A stretch of DNA of 42,066 nucleotides from an uncultured Fusobacteriaceae bacterium (lineage in GTDB: Bacteria > Fusobacteriota > Fusobacteriia > Fusobacteriales > Fusobacteriaceae): positions 1 to 42,066 of the forward strand of contig CAMTIW010000006.1 of assembly GCA_947072665.1 (NCBI GenBank), written 5' to 3'. Below are positions 1 through 8,867 of the stretch, piece by piece. The position numbers and the translations under genes are program-made. Position 1 is the first letter of the stretch; every line of letters starts with the position of its first letter. A model generated the notes under the pieces. That model was not told the DNA's origin and did not search any database. It worked only from the letters and a program-made list of their open reading frames with translations.

Positions 1-54
1 CCCGCGACAACCAGTACCACAAACTGGCGCTCTACCAACTGAACTACGATCACC
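1..54 (-). tRNA. tRNA-His (GTG), partial
   Basis: Read on the minus strand this is the 5' two thirds of a tRNA. The anticodon stem CCAGT/ACTGG encloses loop TTGTGGT with anticodon GTG (His). The acceptor 5' strand is GTGATCG, preceded at base 54 by a G that fits the extra G-1 of tRNA-His. The T arm is only started and the 3' end lies outside the window. It is the last visible gene of the four-tRNA operon. Confidence 0.93.
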
Positions 55-78
55 ATATAAAAATTTTTAAAAAATTAA

Positions 79-155
<77 letters not shown>

Positions 156-161
156 AAAATT

Positions 162-237
<76 letters not shown>

Positions 238-245
238 AGGTTAAA

Positions 246-322
246 TGGTCGGAATAGCAAGATTCGAACTTGCGGCCCCTTGCTCCCAAGGCAAGTGCGC
301 TACCGGACTGCGCTATATTCCG
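246..322 (-). tRNA. tRNA-Pro (TGG)
   Basis: Complete cloverleaf on the minus strand: acceptor CGGAATA pairs with TATTCCG, anticodon stem CTTGC/GCAAG with loop CTTGGGA gives anticodon TGG, and CCA is encoded at 246-248. It is the first gene of the Pro-Gly-Arg-His operon. Confidence 0.96.
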
Positions 323-344
323 TTATCTCTTGGAGACATTTATA

Positions 345-373
345 ATAATATCACATATAACAAAATATGTCAA
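345..373 (-). promoter_or_regulatory. Promoter of the tRNA operon
   Basis: On the minus strand TTGACA (368-373) is followed after exactly 17 bases by TATTAT (345-350), with the tRNA-Pro 5' end about 23 bases further on. The near-consensus match fits strong constitutive stable-RNA expression. Confidence 0.85.
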
Positions 374-391
374 ACTTTATTTTTAGAATAT

Positions 392-420
392 TTGATTTTT
401 TTTTTTTTTTAATGTATAAT
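392..420 (+). promoter_or_regulatory. Promoter of OmpA-like gene with T15 spacer
   Basis: TTGATT (392-397) and TATAAT (415-420) are separated by 17 bases, and nearly all of this spacer is an uninterrupted run of 15 T (396-410). Slippage in the run would alter the -35/-10 distance. The ATG of the lipoprotein gene follows at 466 behind GGAGGA (454-459). Confidence 0.72.
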
Positions 421-465
421 TTAAATATAAAACCTTATATATTAAATTTTTTTGGAGGAACAATC

Positions 466-1125
466 ATGTTTTTTAAAAAATCTATTATTACCCTTTTAGC
501 AGGTTTAACTTTAGTTGGTTGTACAAATAATCCATTTTTAGATCCATATAACGGTGGAGTTAATTCTAAAACTGGTGGTTCTTTAGGAGGAGCTGCCTTA
601 GGTGCCCTTGCTGGGCAAGCCATTGGTGGAAATACCAAAGGAACATTAATAGGAGCTGGAATAGGTGCTTTAGCAGGCTTAGGATGGGGTGCTTATAGAG
701 ATAGACAAGAACAAGAATTAAGAAGAACACTTCAGAATTCAAATGTTAATGTTACTCGTGAAGGAAATTATCTTAATCTTACATTACCTGGTGGAGTTAC
801 TTTCCAAACTAATAGCTCTACTATTTCACCAAATTTTTATGAATCTTTAAATTCTATTGCTTCTGTACTAACTCAATATCCAGAATCTAGAATAAATGTT
901 GCTGGATTCACAGACAATGTAGGTGCTGCTGGATATAATGTTAATCTTTCTCAAAAAAGAGCTGCAAGTGTTGCAAATTATTTAATAAGAAGAGGTGTAG
1001 CTTCTGGTAGAATTGCCTCAACTGGTTATGGAGCTTCTAATTTTATAGCTACAAACTCAACTCCAAATGGTCGTTCCATGAATAGAAGAGTAGAAATAAA
1101 AATTTTACCTCCTACTAATTATTAA
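466..1125 (+). CDS. OmpA-family outer-membrane lipoprotein with glycine-zipper domain
   Basis: Predicted 219-residue lipoprotein anchored in the outer membrane and bound to peptidoglycan. Residues 1-18 form a lipoprotein signal ending in LVGC, so Cys19 would be lipidated. Residues about 38-80 are a glycine-zipper segment (GGALGALAGQAIGG, then GIGALAGLGWGAY). Residues about 95-215 are an OmpA C-terminal peptidoglycan-binding domain with GFTDN, LSQKRA and NRRVEI. This order resembles E. coli YiaD. The ATG at 466 is chosen over an upstream in-frame ATG at 367 because it has the GGAGGA site, makes a proper lipobox and lies downstream of the promoter. It is monocistronic between its own promoter and a terminator. 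Confidence 0.9.
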   Translation: MFFKKSIITLLAGLTLVGCTNNPFLDPYNGGVNSKTGGSLGGAALGALAGQAIGGNTKGTLIGAGIGALAGLGWGAYRDRQEQELRRTLQNSNVNVTREGNYLNLTLPGGVTFQTNSSTISPNFYESLNSIASVLTQYPESRINVAGFTDNVGAAGYNVNLSQKRAASVANYLIRRGVASGRIASTGYGASNFIATNSTPNGRSMNRRVEIKILPPTNY

Positions 1126-1133
1126 TAAATTAC

Positions 1134-1170
1134 AAAAATAGGCTAGATTTTTTTAATCTAGCCTATTTTT
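1134..1170. terminator. Bidirectional intrinsic terminator
   Basis: A perfect 16-base-pair stem (1134-1149 with 1155-1170) encloses a five-T loop. Its arms begin with A5 and end with T5, so it can stop transcription of the OmpA-like gene from the left and of manA from the right. Confidence 0.9.
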
Positions 1171-1173
1171 TAT

Positions 1174-2142
1174 TCATAAATATGATTTTAAAATTTCAAC
1201 TTCACCATTTATTTCTACGTCTAATAAAGCGGGAATGAAATAAGTATCTCCTATTTCAATTGGATAATTAACTTCTTTTACTCTTAGAAATCCTTTTCCT
1301 GAAAGAATAGAATAAATTTTAAAATTTGAGTTTATTTCATCTTTATATTCGCCATTTATAAAAAGTTTATCTATGGAAAAATATTCTGAACATATTAATT
1401 TTTGAATTATACAATCTCCAAATATTAAGTTTTCTCTTTCTTTTTCACCGGTTATTTTAGGTATTTCATTAAAACGTATTACATCTATGGCTTTTTCTAT
1501 TTGAAGGGGTCTTAATTTCCCATCTACAAGTCTGTCAAAATCATATATTCGATATGTTGTATCAGAATTTTGTTGAGTTTCACAAATCATAATAGAACCT
1601 GTTAAACTAGCATGAACCAATCCTGGATTAACATCTATAAAATCACCTTTTTTTACTTTTACTATATTAAAAATTGACTCAAATTCTTTTTTATTAAATT
1701 TTTCTAAAAATTGTTCTTTGGAAACTCCCTCTTTTATTCCTAATATTAAAGTTGCATCTTCACTTGCGTCTATAACATACCAAGTTTCCGATTTTCCAAG
1801 TTCACCTTCAACTCTCATTGCATATTCATCACTGGGATGAACCTGAACTGATAATTTATCATTTATGTCTAAATATTTTATAAGTAATGGAAATTTATTA
1901 TTAAATTTTTTATAAATTTCTTCTCCTACTAATTTTTCTTTAAATTCATCTAAAAGTTCTTGAAAACTTTTATTTTTTAATTCTCCATTTTCAACAAAAC
2001 TCATTCCATTTTTATGACAACTTACTTCCCAAGATTCACCATAATTTTCTGCTGTGGGTAAATTTATATTCAATATCTCTTGAAATTTTCTTCCCCCCCA
2101 AACTTTTGTAACTAAATGTTTTTTAAATTTTAATGGATACAT
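1174..2142 (-). CDS. manA: Mannose-6-phosphate isomerase, class I
   Basis: Interconverts mannose 6-phosphate and fructose 6-phosphate in the cytoplasm. The 322 residues match the short Bacillus-type class I enzymes. The zinc-binding cupin motifs are visible: VQVHPSDEYA near residue 100, KSETWYV shortly after, and NPGLVHAS near 175; QQNSDTTYRIYDFDR near 190 is also typical. The ATG at 2140-2142 has a GAGAGGTG site. A TATAAT-like -10 lies at about 2171-2176 but I see no good -35. It stands alone between the symporter gene and the OmpA-like gene. Confidence 0.93.
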   Translation of the reverse strand: MYPLKFKKHLVTKVWGGRKFQEILNINLPTAENYGESWEVSCHKNGMSFVENGELKNKSFQELLDEFKEKLVGEEIYKKFNNKFPLLIKYLDINDKLSVQVHPSDEYAMRVEGELGKSETWYVIDASEDATLILGIKEGVSKEQFLEKFNKKEFESIFNIVKVKKGDFIDVNPGLVHASLTGSIMICETQQNSDTTYRIYDFDRLVDGKLRPLQIEKAIDVIRFNEIPKITGEKERENLIFGDCIIQKLICSEYFSIDKLFINGEYKDEINSNFKIYSILSGKGFLRVKEVNYPIEIGDTYFIPALLDVEINGEVEILKSYL

Positions 2143-2190
2143 ATTTCACCTCTCTATTTTTATTTTTGATATTATACATTTTACAATAGA

Positions 2191-2217
2191 AAAGCTCTCT
2201 ATACAATAGAGAGCTTT
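2191..2217 (-). terminator. Terminator after the amino-acid symporter gene
   Basis: A perfect 10-base-pair stem AAAGCTCTCT/AGAGAGCTTT with a 7-base loop lies just downstream of the symporter stop codon. In the minus direction it is followed by a short T run (TTTTC); in the plus direction by a longer one. Confidence 0.75.
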
Positions 2218-2220
2218 TTT

Positions 2221-3585
2221 TTAACTTAATTCTTCATATTCTGTTGTGGATTTAGCTACTAATTTATATAAAAGAAGTAGTGCTATTAAGTTTGGAAAAG
2301 CCATTAGTCCATTAAATAAATCAGCTAAGTTCCAAATAACTTCAACTTTTGCCATGGAACCTACAAAAATAAATAATACAACTATTATTCTATAGGGTGT
2401 TAAACCTTTTGCTCCAACTAAATACTTTATATTGGTTTCTCCAAAATAATACCAACCAATTATAGTAGAAAAAGCAAAGAATAATAAACAAATGGCAATA
2501 AACATTCCTCCATGTTTTCCAAGTGCTGAAACAAAAGCAAATTGAGTAAGTTCTATTCCTGTTAATTTTATTTCTTTAGCTTTAACTAAATCTACATTCA
2601 TTATTATAACCAAAGCAGTACATGTTAATACAACAAAAGTATCTATGAAAACTGTTATTATTGCTACAGCTCCTTGTTGAGCTGGATGTTTTACTTTTGC
2701 TACTGCATGTGCATGAGGTGTAGAACCCATACCAGCTTCATTGGAGAATATTCCCCTTGCAACTCCAAATCTAACAGCTTGCTTTATTGTCACACCAAGT
2801 GCTCCCCCTAACATGGCTGTAGGATCAAATGCACCAACTACTATCATTTTTAATGCTGGAAAAATATTACCAAAATTAAATAAAACTATTAAAATAGAAG
2901 CAACTACATAAAGTCCTGCCATTACAGGTACCACTTTTTCAGCAAAAGATGCTATTCTTTTTACTCCACCAATAAATATAAATCCTGCTAAAACAGCAAC
3001 TATTCCTCCTACAAAAATAGCGCTAACAGGCAAAACATTTTTAAATGCTACTGCTATTGAATTGGATTGTACAGCATTACCCATAAAAGATAGTGCTAAA
3101 ACACACGAAATACTAAAACTTCCCGCTAATATTTTACTGAACTTAGTATTTCCAAGACCTTCACTTATATAATAAGCAGGTCCTCCTGTCATTTCTCCTC
3201 CAACTTTTCTTTTAAATAACTGTCCTAAAATAGCCTCTGAATAAACAGTAGCCATTCCAAAGAAAGCACTTAACCACATCCAAAAAATTGCTCCTGGTCC
3301 ACCTGCTGCTATTGCTGTCGCTGCACCTGCCAAGTTTCCTGTTCCTACTTGAGCTGCTATTGCTGTGGCTAGTGATTGATATGAACTCATCCCTTCTGCT
3401 CCTGCTGCCTCTCCATTAAATGTTGCACCACTTATTACCCTTTTAAATCCCTCTTTAAATTTTCTAATCTGAATAAATCTCAATTTAATCGTATAGAAAA
3501 TTCCTGTTCCAAGTAATAAAAATATTAATACTGAATTCCATATTACATCGCTAATATTTTGAACCATTAAATCAAATGAACTCAT
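2221..3585 (-). CDS. Sodium:alanine/glycine symporter (AGCS family)
   Basis: An integral inner-membrane permease of 454 residues with about ten hydrophobic segments, belonging to the alanine-or-glycine:cation symporter family (AlsT/DagA type). Family features include GTGNLAGAATAIAAGGPGA around residues 78-97, GGPAYYISEGLG around 135, and FSNEAGMGSTPHAHA around 280. Start ATG at 3583-3585 with an AAGGGGGAAATT site. It has its own promoter and terminator. Its position next to the glycine reductase operon and Nfn suggests that it supplies glycine (inference); alanine is equally possible from family membership alone. Confidence 0.93.
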   Translation of the reverse strand: MSSFDLMVQNISDVIWNSVLIFLLLGTGIFYTIKLRFIQIRKFKEGFKRVISGATFNGEAAGAEGMSSYQSLATAIAAQVGTGNLAGAATAIAAGGPGAIFWMWLSAFFGMATVYSEAILGQLFKRKVGGEMTGGPAYYISEGLGNTKFSKILAGSFSISCVLALSFMGNAVQSNSIAVAFKNVLPVSAIFVGGIVAVLAGFIFIGGVKRIASFAEKVVPVMAGLYVVASILIVLFNFGNIFPALKMIVVGAFDPTAMLGGALGVTIKQAVRFGVARGIFSNEAGMGSTPHAHAVAKVKHPAQQGAVAIITVFIDTFVVLTCTALVIIMNVDLVKAKEIKLTGIELTQFAFVSALGKHGGMFIAICLLFFAFSTIIGWYYFGETNIKYLVGAKGLTPYRIIVVLFIFVGSMAKVEVIWNLADLFNGLMAFPNLIALLLLYKLVAKSTTEYEELS

Positions 3586-3631
3586 TAATTTCCCCCTTAT
3601 TAATTAATATATATAAAAAAAAATTAATCTT

Positions 3632-3660
3632 ATTATACTATTTATTTTTTTTATTGTGAA
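3632..3660 (-). promoter_or_regulatory. Promoter of the symporter gene
   Basis: On the minus strand TTCACA (3655-3660) and TATAAT (3632-3637) are separated by 17 bases. The ATG is about 47 bases below the -10 box. The box pair starts only 38 bases after the stop of the upstream gene. Confidence 0.72.
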
Positions 3661-3697
3661 TTAATATTTTGGTTAATTATATTTTTATGAATTTATT

Positions 3698-6007
3698 TTA
3701 TTTTAAATTATTCTTAATATATTTATCTATAGCTATAGCTGTTTTCTTTCCAGCTCCCATTGCTAATATAACTGTAGCTGCACCTGAAACTACATCTCCA
3801 CATGCAAATACTCCTTGTTTATTAGTTCTTCCATCATCATCTGCTATAATATATTTCCATTTATTTACATCTAGTCCCTCTGTTGTTTCTGGAATTAATG
3901 AATTAGAACTAGTACCTATAGCCACAATTACTGAATTAACATCCATTATGAACTCTGATCCTTCTATCTCTATAAATTTTGCCCTTCCAGAACTGTCTTT
4001 TTCCCCTAGAGCAGTTTTTACACATCTCATTCCTATTACATTTCCTTTTTCATCACCTAGTATCTCTTTTGGTAAAGTTAACTCATCAAAAATTATTCCT
4101 TCTTCCTTGGCATGATGTATTTCTTCCAGTCTAGCAGGGAATTCTGAAATTCCTCTTCTATACGCTATATGAGCTTCGGAACCTAATCTTTTAGCTGTTC
4201 TAACTGCATCCATTGCAACATTTCCACCACCGATAACAACAACCTTATCACCTAACTTAACAGGTGTTTCATAGTCAGTTAAATAAGCTTTCATAAGATT
4301 TACCCTTGTTAAAAATTCATTGGCTGAAAAAACTCCATTTAAATTTTCACCAGGAATTCCCATAAATTTAGGGAGTCCTGCTCCACTGCCTATAAATACT
4401 GCATGGAAGCCTTCTTTTTCAAATAGATCATCTATAGTTTTTGTTTTCCCTATAATTATATTCGTTTTAAATTTTACCCCTAATTTTTCAATTTGTTGAA
4501 TTTCTTTCTGAACTATTTTATCTTTAGGTAGTCTAAATTCTGGGATTCCATAAGTTAATACTCCACCTAATTTATGAAGTGCTTCAAATACTTCAACTTT
4601 ATATCCTAATTTTGCTAGGTCTCCAGCAACTGTTAAGCCTGCTGGACCACTTCCAATTACAGCAACTTTATATCCATTTGCATCTGGTATTATTACTTCA
4701 GATTCTACCCCTAACATATAATCACCTACAAATTTTTCCAGTTTTCCTATGGCTACTGCTTCACCTTTTATTCCAACAATACATCGCTCTTCACATTGTG
4801 TTTCTTGAGGACAAACTCTTCCACAAACTGCTGGTAAACTTGTATACTCTTTTAAAATTTTTCCCGCTTCCAATATATTTCCTTTTTTTACCTCTTGTAT
4901 AAATTTAGGAATATTTATTGAGACAGGACAGCCGTTTACACAGAGAGGTTTCTTACAATTAAGACATCTACTCGCTTCTGCCATAGCTTCTTTTAAACTA
5001 TAGTTCAAAGTAACTTCTTGAAAATTTTTAGCTCTTTCTTTAGGGTCTTGTTCTTTTATAGGTACTTTTTTAAATCTATCAACTTTTATTTCTTTTTCTT
5101 CTTCTTCTTTTTCTTCTTTTTCTTCTTCATGACAACCACAACTTCCTGAATGATGAGTATCTCCTTCTATTTCTTTTAAATACTCTCTTCCTTCTTCTGT
5201 TTTATAAAAAGATTGTCTCTTAATAGCTTCTTCAAAATTTACTTTATGTCCATCAAACTCTGGACCATCTACACAGGCAAATTTTACTTCTCCACCAATA
5301 GAAACTCTACAAGCCCCACACATTCCAGTTCCATCTATCATAAGAGGGTTTAAACTAACAGTTGTAGGGATATTGTATTCCTTTGTTTTTAAACATACAA
5401 ATTTCATCATCATCATTGGTCCAATTGCAACAATATGATCATATTGTTTATTTTTATTTTGGATCAAATCATCTATTAAATTAGTTACTAAACCATGAAA
5501 ACCATAAGAACCATCATCTGTACAAATATATAAATTCTTAGCTACACTTTTTAATTTATCTTCAAATATTAAAATATTTTTATTTTTAGCACCAATAATA
5601 ACATCTACATCTATCCCTTTTTCTTTCATCCATTTAACTTGTGGATATATAGGTGCTGTTCCTACACCACCAGCTACAAATAAATATTTTTTCTTTTTTA
5701 ATTCCAAGATGTCTTCATGTAAAAATTCGCTTTCTTGACCCAACGGACCTATTACATCTTGAAAAAAATCTCCTACTTTTAATTCTCCCATTCTTTTAGT
5801 GCTTCCACCTATAACAAAAAAAACAATAGTAATACTTCCTCTTTTTTTATCGAAGTCACAAATTGTTAATGGAATTCTTTCTCCTCTTTCATCTAATTTT
5901 ACTATTAAAAAATTTCCTGGTTTTGCTGATTCTGCAATTTCTTTAGCTTCTACTTCCATTAAACAAATTTCTTTATTTAACCATTCTTTTTTTAGAATTT
6001 CAAACAT
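3698..6007 (-). CDS. Fused NADH-dependent ferredoxin:NADP+ oxidoreductase (NfnA-NfnB type)
   Basis: A 769-residue fusion. Residues 1-about 280 are a ferredoxin-reductase-like flavin subunit similar to PyrK/NfnA: RIPLTICDF near 44, FVAGGVGTAPIYPQ near 110 for nucleotide binding, and MCGACRVS...FACVDGPEFDGH near 230-255 for a [2Fe-2S] cluster. A lysine/glutamate linker follows. Residues about 320-769 match glutamate synthase small subunit/NfnB: CLNCKKPLCVNGCP and CGRVCPQETQCEERC for two [4Fe-4S] clusters, then the Rossmann motifs IGSGPAGLT and IGGGNVAMD. Databases often name such fusions after dihydroorotate dehydrogenase B and glutamate synthase. No large glutamate synthase subunit is present, so electron bifurcation between NADH, NADPH and ferredoxin is the better inference. 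It follows grdD after a leaky-looking terminator. Confidence 0.87.
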   Translation of the reverse strand: MFEILKKEWLNKEICLMEVEAKEIAESAKPGNFLIVKLDERGERIPLTICDFDKKRGSITIVFFVIGGSTKRMGELKVGDFFQDVIGPLGQESEFLHEDILELKKKKYLFVAGGVGTAPIYPQVKWMKEKGIDVDVIIGAKNKNILIFEDKLKSVAKNLYICTDDGSYGFHGLVTNLIDDLIQNKNKQYDHIVAIGPMMMMKFVCLKTKEYNIPTTVSLNPLMIDGTGMCGACRVSIGGEVKFACVDGPEFDGHKVNFEEAIKRQSFYKTEEGREYLKEIEGDTHHSGSCGCHEEEKEEKEEEEKEIKVDRFKKVPIKEQDPKERAKNFQEVTLNYSLKEAMAEASRCLNCKKPLCVNGCPVSINIPKFIQEVKKGNILEAGKILKEYTSLPAVCGRVCPQETQCEERCIVGIKGEAVAIGKLEKFVGDYMLGVESEVIIPDANGYKVAVIGSGPAGLTVAGDLAKLGYKVEVFEALHKLGGVLTYGIPEFRLPKDKIVQKEIQQIEKLGVKFKTNIIIGKTKTIDDLFEKEGFHAVFIGSGAGLPKFMGIPGENLNGVFSANEFLTRVNLMKAYLTDYETPVKLGDKVVVIGGGNVAMDAVRTAKRLGSEAHIAYRRGISEFPARLEEIHHAKEEGIIFDELTLPKEILGDEKGNVIGMRCVKTALGEKDSSGRAKFIEIEGSEFIMDVNSVIVAIGTSSNSLIPETTEGLDVNKWKYIIADDDGRTNKQGVFACGDVVSGAATVILAMGAGKKTAIAIDKYIKNNLK

Positions 6008-6036
6008 AAGCCCCTCTCTTTATTCTTTTTTTTAAT

Positions 6037-6081
6037 AAAAAAACTAAAGAAAGCTGGATAATAAATCATAGCCTCCTTTAG
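6037..6081 (-). terminator. Terminator after grdD
   Basis: On the minus strand a 12-base-pair stem (6070-6081 with 6044-6055, including two G-T pairs) with a 14-base loop is followed by seven T. It separates grdD from the Nfn gene. Since I find no clear promoter in the few bases left before the Nfn start, some read-through is likely. Confidence 0.75.
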
Positions 6082-6105
6082 CTTTTCCATTGTTAATTAT
6101 TTCCC

Positions 6106-7254
6106 CTATTCAATACAACCCATTTTTTTTAAAAGAGTTCTAGCTAATTCTTCTTTCTTTTCGTTTACCATAACAATAGGTCCTGTACATCCCATTCCTG
6201 CTTCTGCATAAACATCCTGTGACAATAAAAAATTTACAGCATTATCTAATTCCATTATATCTACTCCTGATATTTGAGCAGTTACAACTTCCTTAGCTAC
6301 TTCTTTAGTTATTTCATTACTACTTACTTTTTCTTGCTTTAAACTTTTTAAAATTTCATCAAAATTTAAATTCTTAAGTTTTTTCTCTTCCTCTTGCACT
6401 ACTTTGTTTAGTTTTCCTTTTACCATATCTACAGCGTACTCTATTGCACCTTTAATTACATTAGGTCCTGAAGCTCTAGAGATTATAAATATTTTTCTTT
6501 CATATCCAAATCCAACTCCTGGTCCATATCCATAGCCTAATACTTCTTCTTTTCCTCCACTATTAAAAGATGAAAAAAGTTTCATTAAAATATTTCCAGT
6601 CAAGGAATCTGTAACCACAATATCCGTACTTCCTAATATTAAATCATTTCCTCTTAAGACAACACCTTTATCACTTCTTTGAGATTCTCCAAAGGATAAA
6701 TCATAATTTTTATCTTTTAATTTTTTTAATTGTTTCTCAACTTCTCTAGCTCCATCAACATTTAAAATACCTATGGTAGGTTTAGCTATTCCCGAAACTT
6801 TTGCTACTATATTTCCATAAATGGCATTTTTTATCATCCCTTCCACTCTATTAGTAGAAGTAGTTCCTGTTGTATTTGCTATGAACATAGGTTTTCCTGT
6901 GGGAGTTATAACTTTTCCTACAGTTGATACTCCAATGGGAAAACTATAATGCATAGTTATAACAGCATCTAAAACTTTTGAATCTAAAAGCTCTTCTAAT
7001 TTATTCTGAGAATCTTGTTCGTTTTCAACCTCTATTAGAGTTAACTCTGTTTGCACCTTAGGACCTATTAAAGTAACTTCTACTCCCAATGACTTAGCTG
7101 CATATTCTGCTCCTTCTAAAACATTTTCTATTCCTAATTCACTTCCTAAAAGAGTTACCCCTATATTGATTTTTTTTCCAAAATCTTTTTTTTCTAATTC
7201 ATCAGCTAAACTTAGAAAGGTCTTACCAATAAATGTTTTTATATTATTATTCAT
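6106..7254 (-). CDS. grdD: Glycine reductase component C, subunit alpha
   Basis: Component C releases the acetyl group from the Se-carboxymethyl intermediate on protein A as acetyl phosphate. This 382-residue subunit has the PlsX-like fold of the GrdD family. The conserved cysteine in AGMGCTGPIVMVNEKK near the C terminus (about 366-381) is the family's acetyl-carrying residue. Glycine-rich segments (SGGKEEVLGYGYGPGVGFG near 230) are also typical. The ATG at 7252-7254 follows GGGAGGAC, nine bases after the grdC stop, so it is co-transcribed and probably translationally linked with grdC. It is the last grd gene before a terminator. Confidence 0.94.
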   Translation of the reverse strand: MNNNIKTFIGKTFLSLADELEKKDFGKKINIGVTLLGSELGIENVLEGAEYAAKSLGVEVTLIGPKVQTELTLIEVENEQDSQNKLEELLDSKVLDAVITMHYSFPIGVSTVGKVITPTGKPMFIANTTGTTSTNRVEGMIKNAIYGNIVAKVSGIAKPTIGILNVDGAREVEKQLKKLKDKNYDLSFGESQRSDKGVVLRGNDLILGSTDIVVTDSLTGNILMKLFSSFNSGGKEEVLGYGYGPGVGFGYERKIFIISRASGPNVIKGAIEYAVDMVKGKLNKVVQEEEKKLKNLNFDEILKSLKQEKVSSNEITKEVAKEVVTAQISGVDIMELDNAVNFLLSQDVYAEAGMGCTGPIVMVNEKKEELARTLLKKMGCIE

Positions 7255-7263
7255 AAGTCCTCC

Positions 7264-8799
7264 CTATTCTTCTATTAAAAAATTTTTTGCAAATTCTCTC
7301 ATAGCATTAGCTATCATTTTATTTATTTCTTCTTGAGATATTTCTGTTTTCTTTTCTTCTATTCCATTATTTCTTTCTATAATAACAGAAACTCCGTCGA
7401 ATAAATTTGTCATTCTTCCCAAGAATAATGAACCTTTTCCAACTACCATAACTCTATTTAATACCCCTTTTGTTAGTTCCTCTATGGCAAAACCACAATA
7501 AGGAACTCCTGAAGGAATATGTCCTTGAGTTGGAGCCCATCCTTTCATTCCATGTTGTTCTATGAAATTCTGAATTCCAGTTCTCTCTACCTCTCCTCTT
7601 TTTACTCCAATAGCTCCTATCATTTTATAGTTACCCTCTGGAACATCTCCTGCACCTGCTGGTTTAGTTATATCTGAATTTTGCATCTCTACTGAATATT
7701 TATCAATATCAGTTACTTTTAATCCAGCTTTATCCAAAGGAGCACTTATTAGAGCTGTTATTACTGCTTGTGGAGAAGAACCAGTTCCAACAGTATGTTT
7801 TCCAATAAGGTCTGTTCTTATTATAGGAGAAATACCATCATTTTTAGATATTAAAATTGCAAAAGCTCCTAAAACATCTTCTAATATTGGTAACCCTTTT
7901 TTAACGTGATCTTTCCCATTCATTCCTAACTTTGCTGTTGCTCCACCTGCTACTACTACTACATTGTCATAAGTTCCTGCTTTTACAAGGGATGCTGCTG
8001 CTATTAATGAATGAACTGGTGCTGCACAGAAACCTCTTATATCACAACCTGTTGCTCCTGTTGCTCCTACCATTTCTGCTATGGATTTGGCGAAGTTTCC
8101 ACCACCTCTTTGATTTATATCACCACATGCTTCTTCAGAACACTCTATAACATAATCTACAGAATTAGGATCAATATTATTTTTTTGTAATAGGTGTTTA
8201 AAAGCCAATACTCCTGAAGCTTTTACAACTAAATTCTCCAATATTGTATGTGAAGATAGATTGATATCTATATCATGTGCTTTTTTTATACAACCTACTA
8301 AAATATCATTATAATATAGACCTTCACTAGCGTCATTAAGTACAGAATTTTCTATAATTTCATGAGATGTCCCTTTTAAATTTTTAGTCTCTTCTAAATT
8401 TGAAATTGGATTTTTTAAATATTTTTCAAGAGATGTTTCTAAAAACTTTTCCTCTAACATAACTAAATCAAATTTATCACAAATTTTTAAAAGAACAAAA
8501 AATTCATCTTCTGGAAGTATTTCTCCATATTTTCCTTCTCTTTGTGGTTTTAATTTCACATCCACCCAACTATCACCTAATTTTTTTAACTCTTCAGGTG
8601 TTAGATTCCCTATATATGTTTGATTTGGAGGATAACTAATAACATCTTCATAACTTCTATATGAAGATCTTATATTTTTTAAATAATCAGAATCAGGATT
8701 AACTAATTTTTCAGTTGTTTGTGTCGCTCCATTATGTAAAATCATATCAGGTGTATGCACAAGAGCATATCCTACATTTTTTAAAACAGCATAACTCAT
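7264..8799 (-). CDS. grdC: Glycine reductase component C, subunit beta
   Basis: The 511-residue partner of GrdD, with a FabH/thiolase-like fold, forming the acetyl-phosphate-producing component C. Typical stretches are GYALVHTPDMILHNG near 10, the cysteine-containing YVIECSEEACGDINQRGGG near 215, GATGCDIRGFCAAPVHS near 250 and the C-terminal GHIPSGVPYCGFAIEEL near 430. Full length for the family. The ATG at 8797-8799 has a GGGGG site. A stem-loop with a T tract lies between grdB and this gene, so its level may be set separately from the upstream subunits. Confidence 0.94.
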   Translation of the reverse strand: MSYAVLKNVGYALVHTPDMILHNGATQTTEKLVNPDSDYLKNIRSSYRSYEDVISYPPNQTYIGNLTPEELKKLGDSWVDVKLKPQREGKYGEILPEDEFFVLLKICDKFDLVMLEEKFLETSLEKYLKNPISNLEETKNLKGTSHEIIENSVLNDASEGLYYNDILVGCIKKAHDIDINLSSHTILENLVVKASGVLAFKHLLQKNNIDPNSVDYVIECSEEACGDINQRGGGNFAKSIAEMVGATGATGCDIRGFCAAPVHSLIAAASLVKAGTYDNVVVVAGGATAKLGMNGKDHVKKGLPILEDVLGAFAILISKNDGISPIIRTDLIGKHTVGTGSSPQAVITALISAPLDKAGLKVTDIDKYSVEMQNSDITKPAGAGDVPEGNYKMIGAIGVKRGEVERTGIQNFIEQHGMKGWAPTQGHIPSGVPYCGFAIEELTKGVLNRVMVVGKGSLFLGRMTNLFDGVSVIIERNNGIEEKKTEISQEEINKMIANAMREFAKNFLIEE

Positions 8800-8823
8800 T
8801 TTAAACCCCCTAATTTATTTATG

Positions 8824-8861
8824 AAAAAAGCTGAAGGTAAGACACTTCTCACCTTACAGCT
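8824..8861 (-). terminator. Intercistronic stem-loop between grdB and grdC
   Basis: On the minus strand AGCTG-T-AAGGT (8851-8861) pairs with ACCTTCAGCT (8829-8838), a 10-base-pair stem with one bulged base, followed by a U5 tract. It has the form of an intrinsic terminator but lies inside an operon with only 30 bases left before grdC, so partial termination or 3'-end protection of the upstream mRNA is likely. Confidence 0.65.
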
Positions 8862-8867
8862 AATTTT

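Noticed and set aside
3669-4115. Long frames on the strand opposite to the Nfn, carA, pyrF, mglC and other genes
   Set aside because: They lie entirely antisense to conserved genes, lack ribosome-binding sites and have atypical composition; they are shadows.
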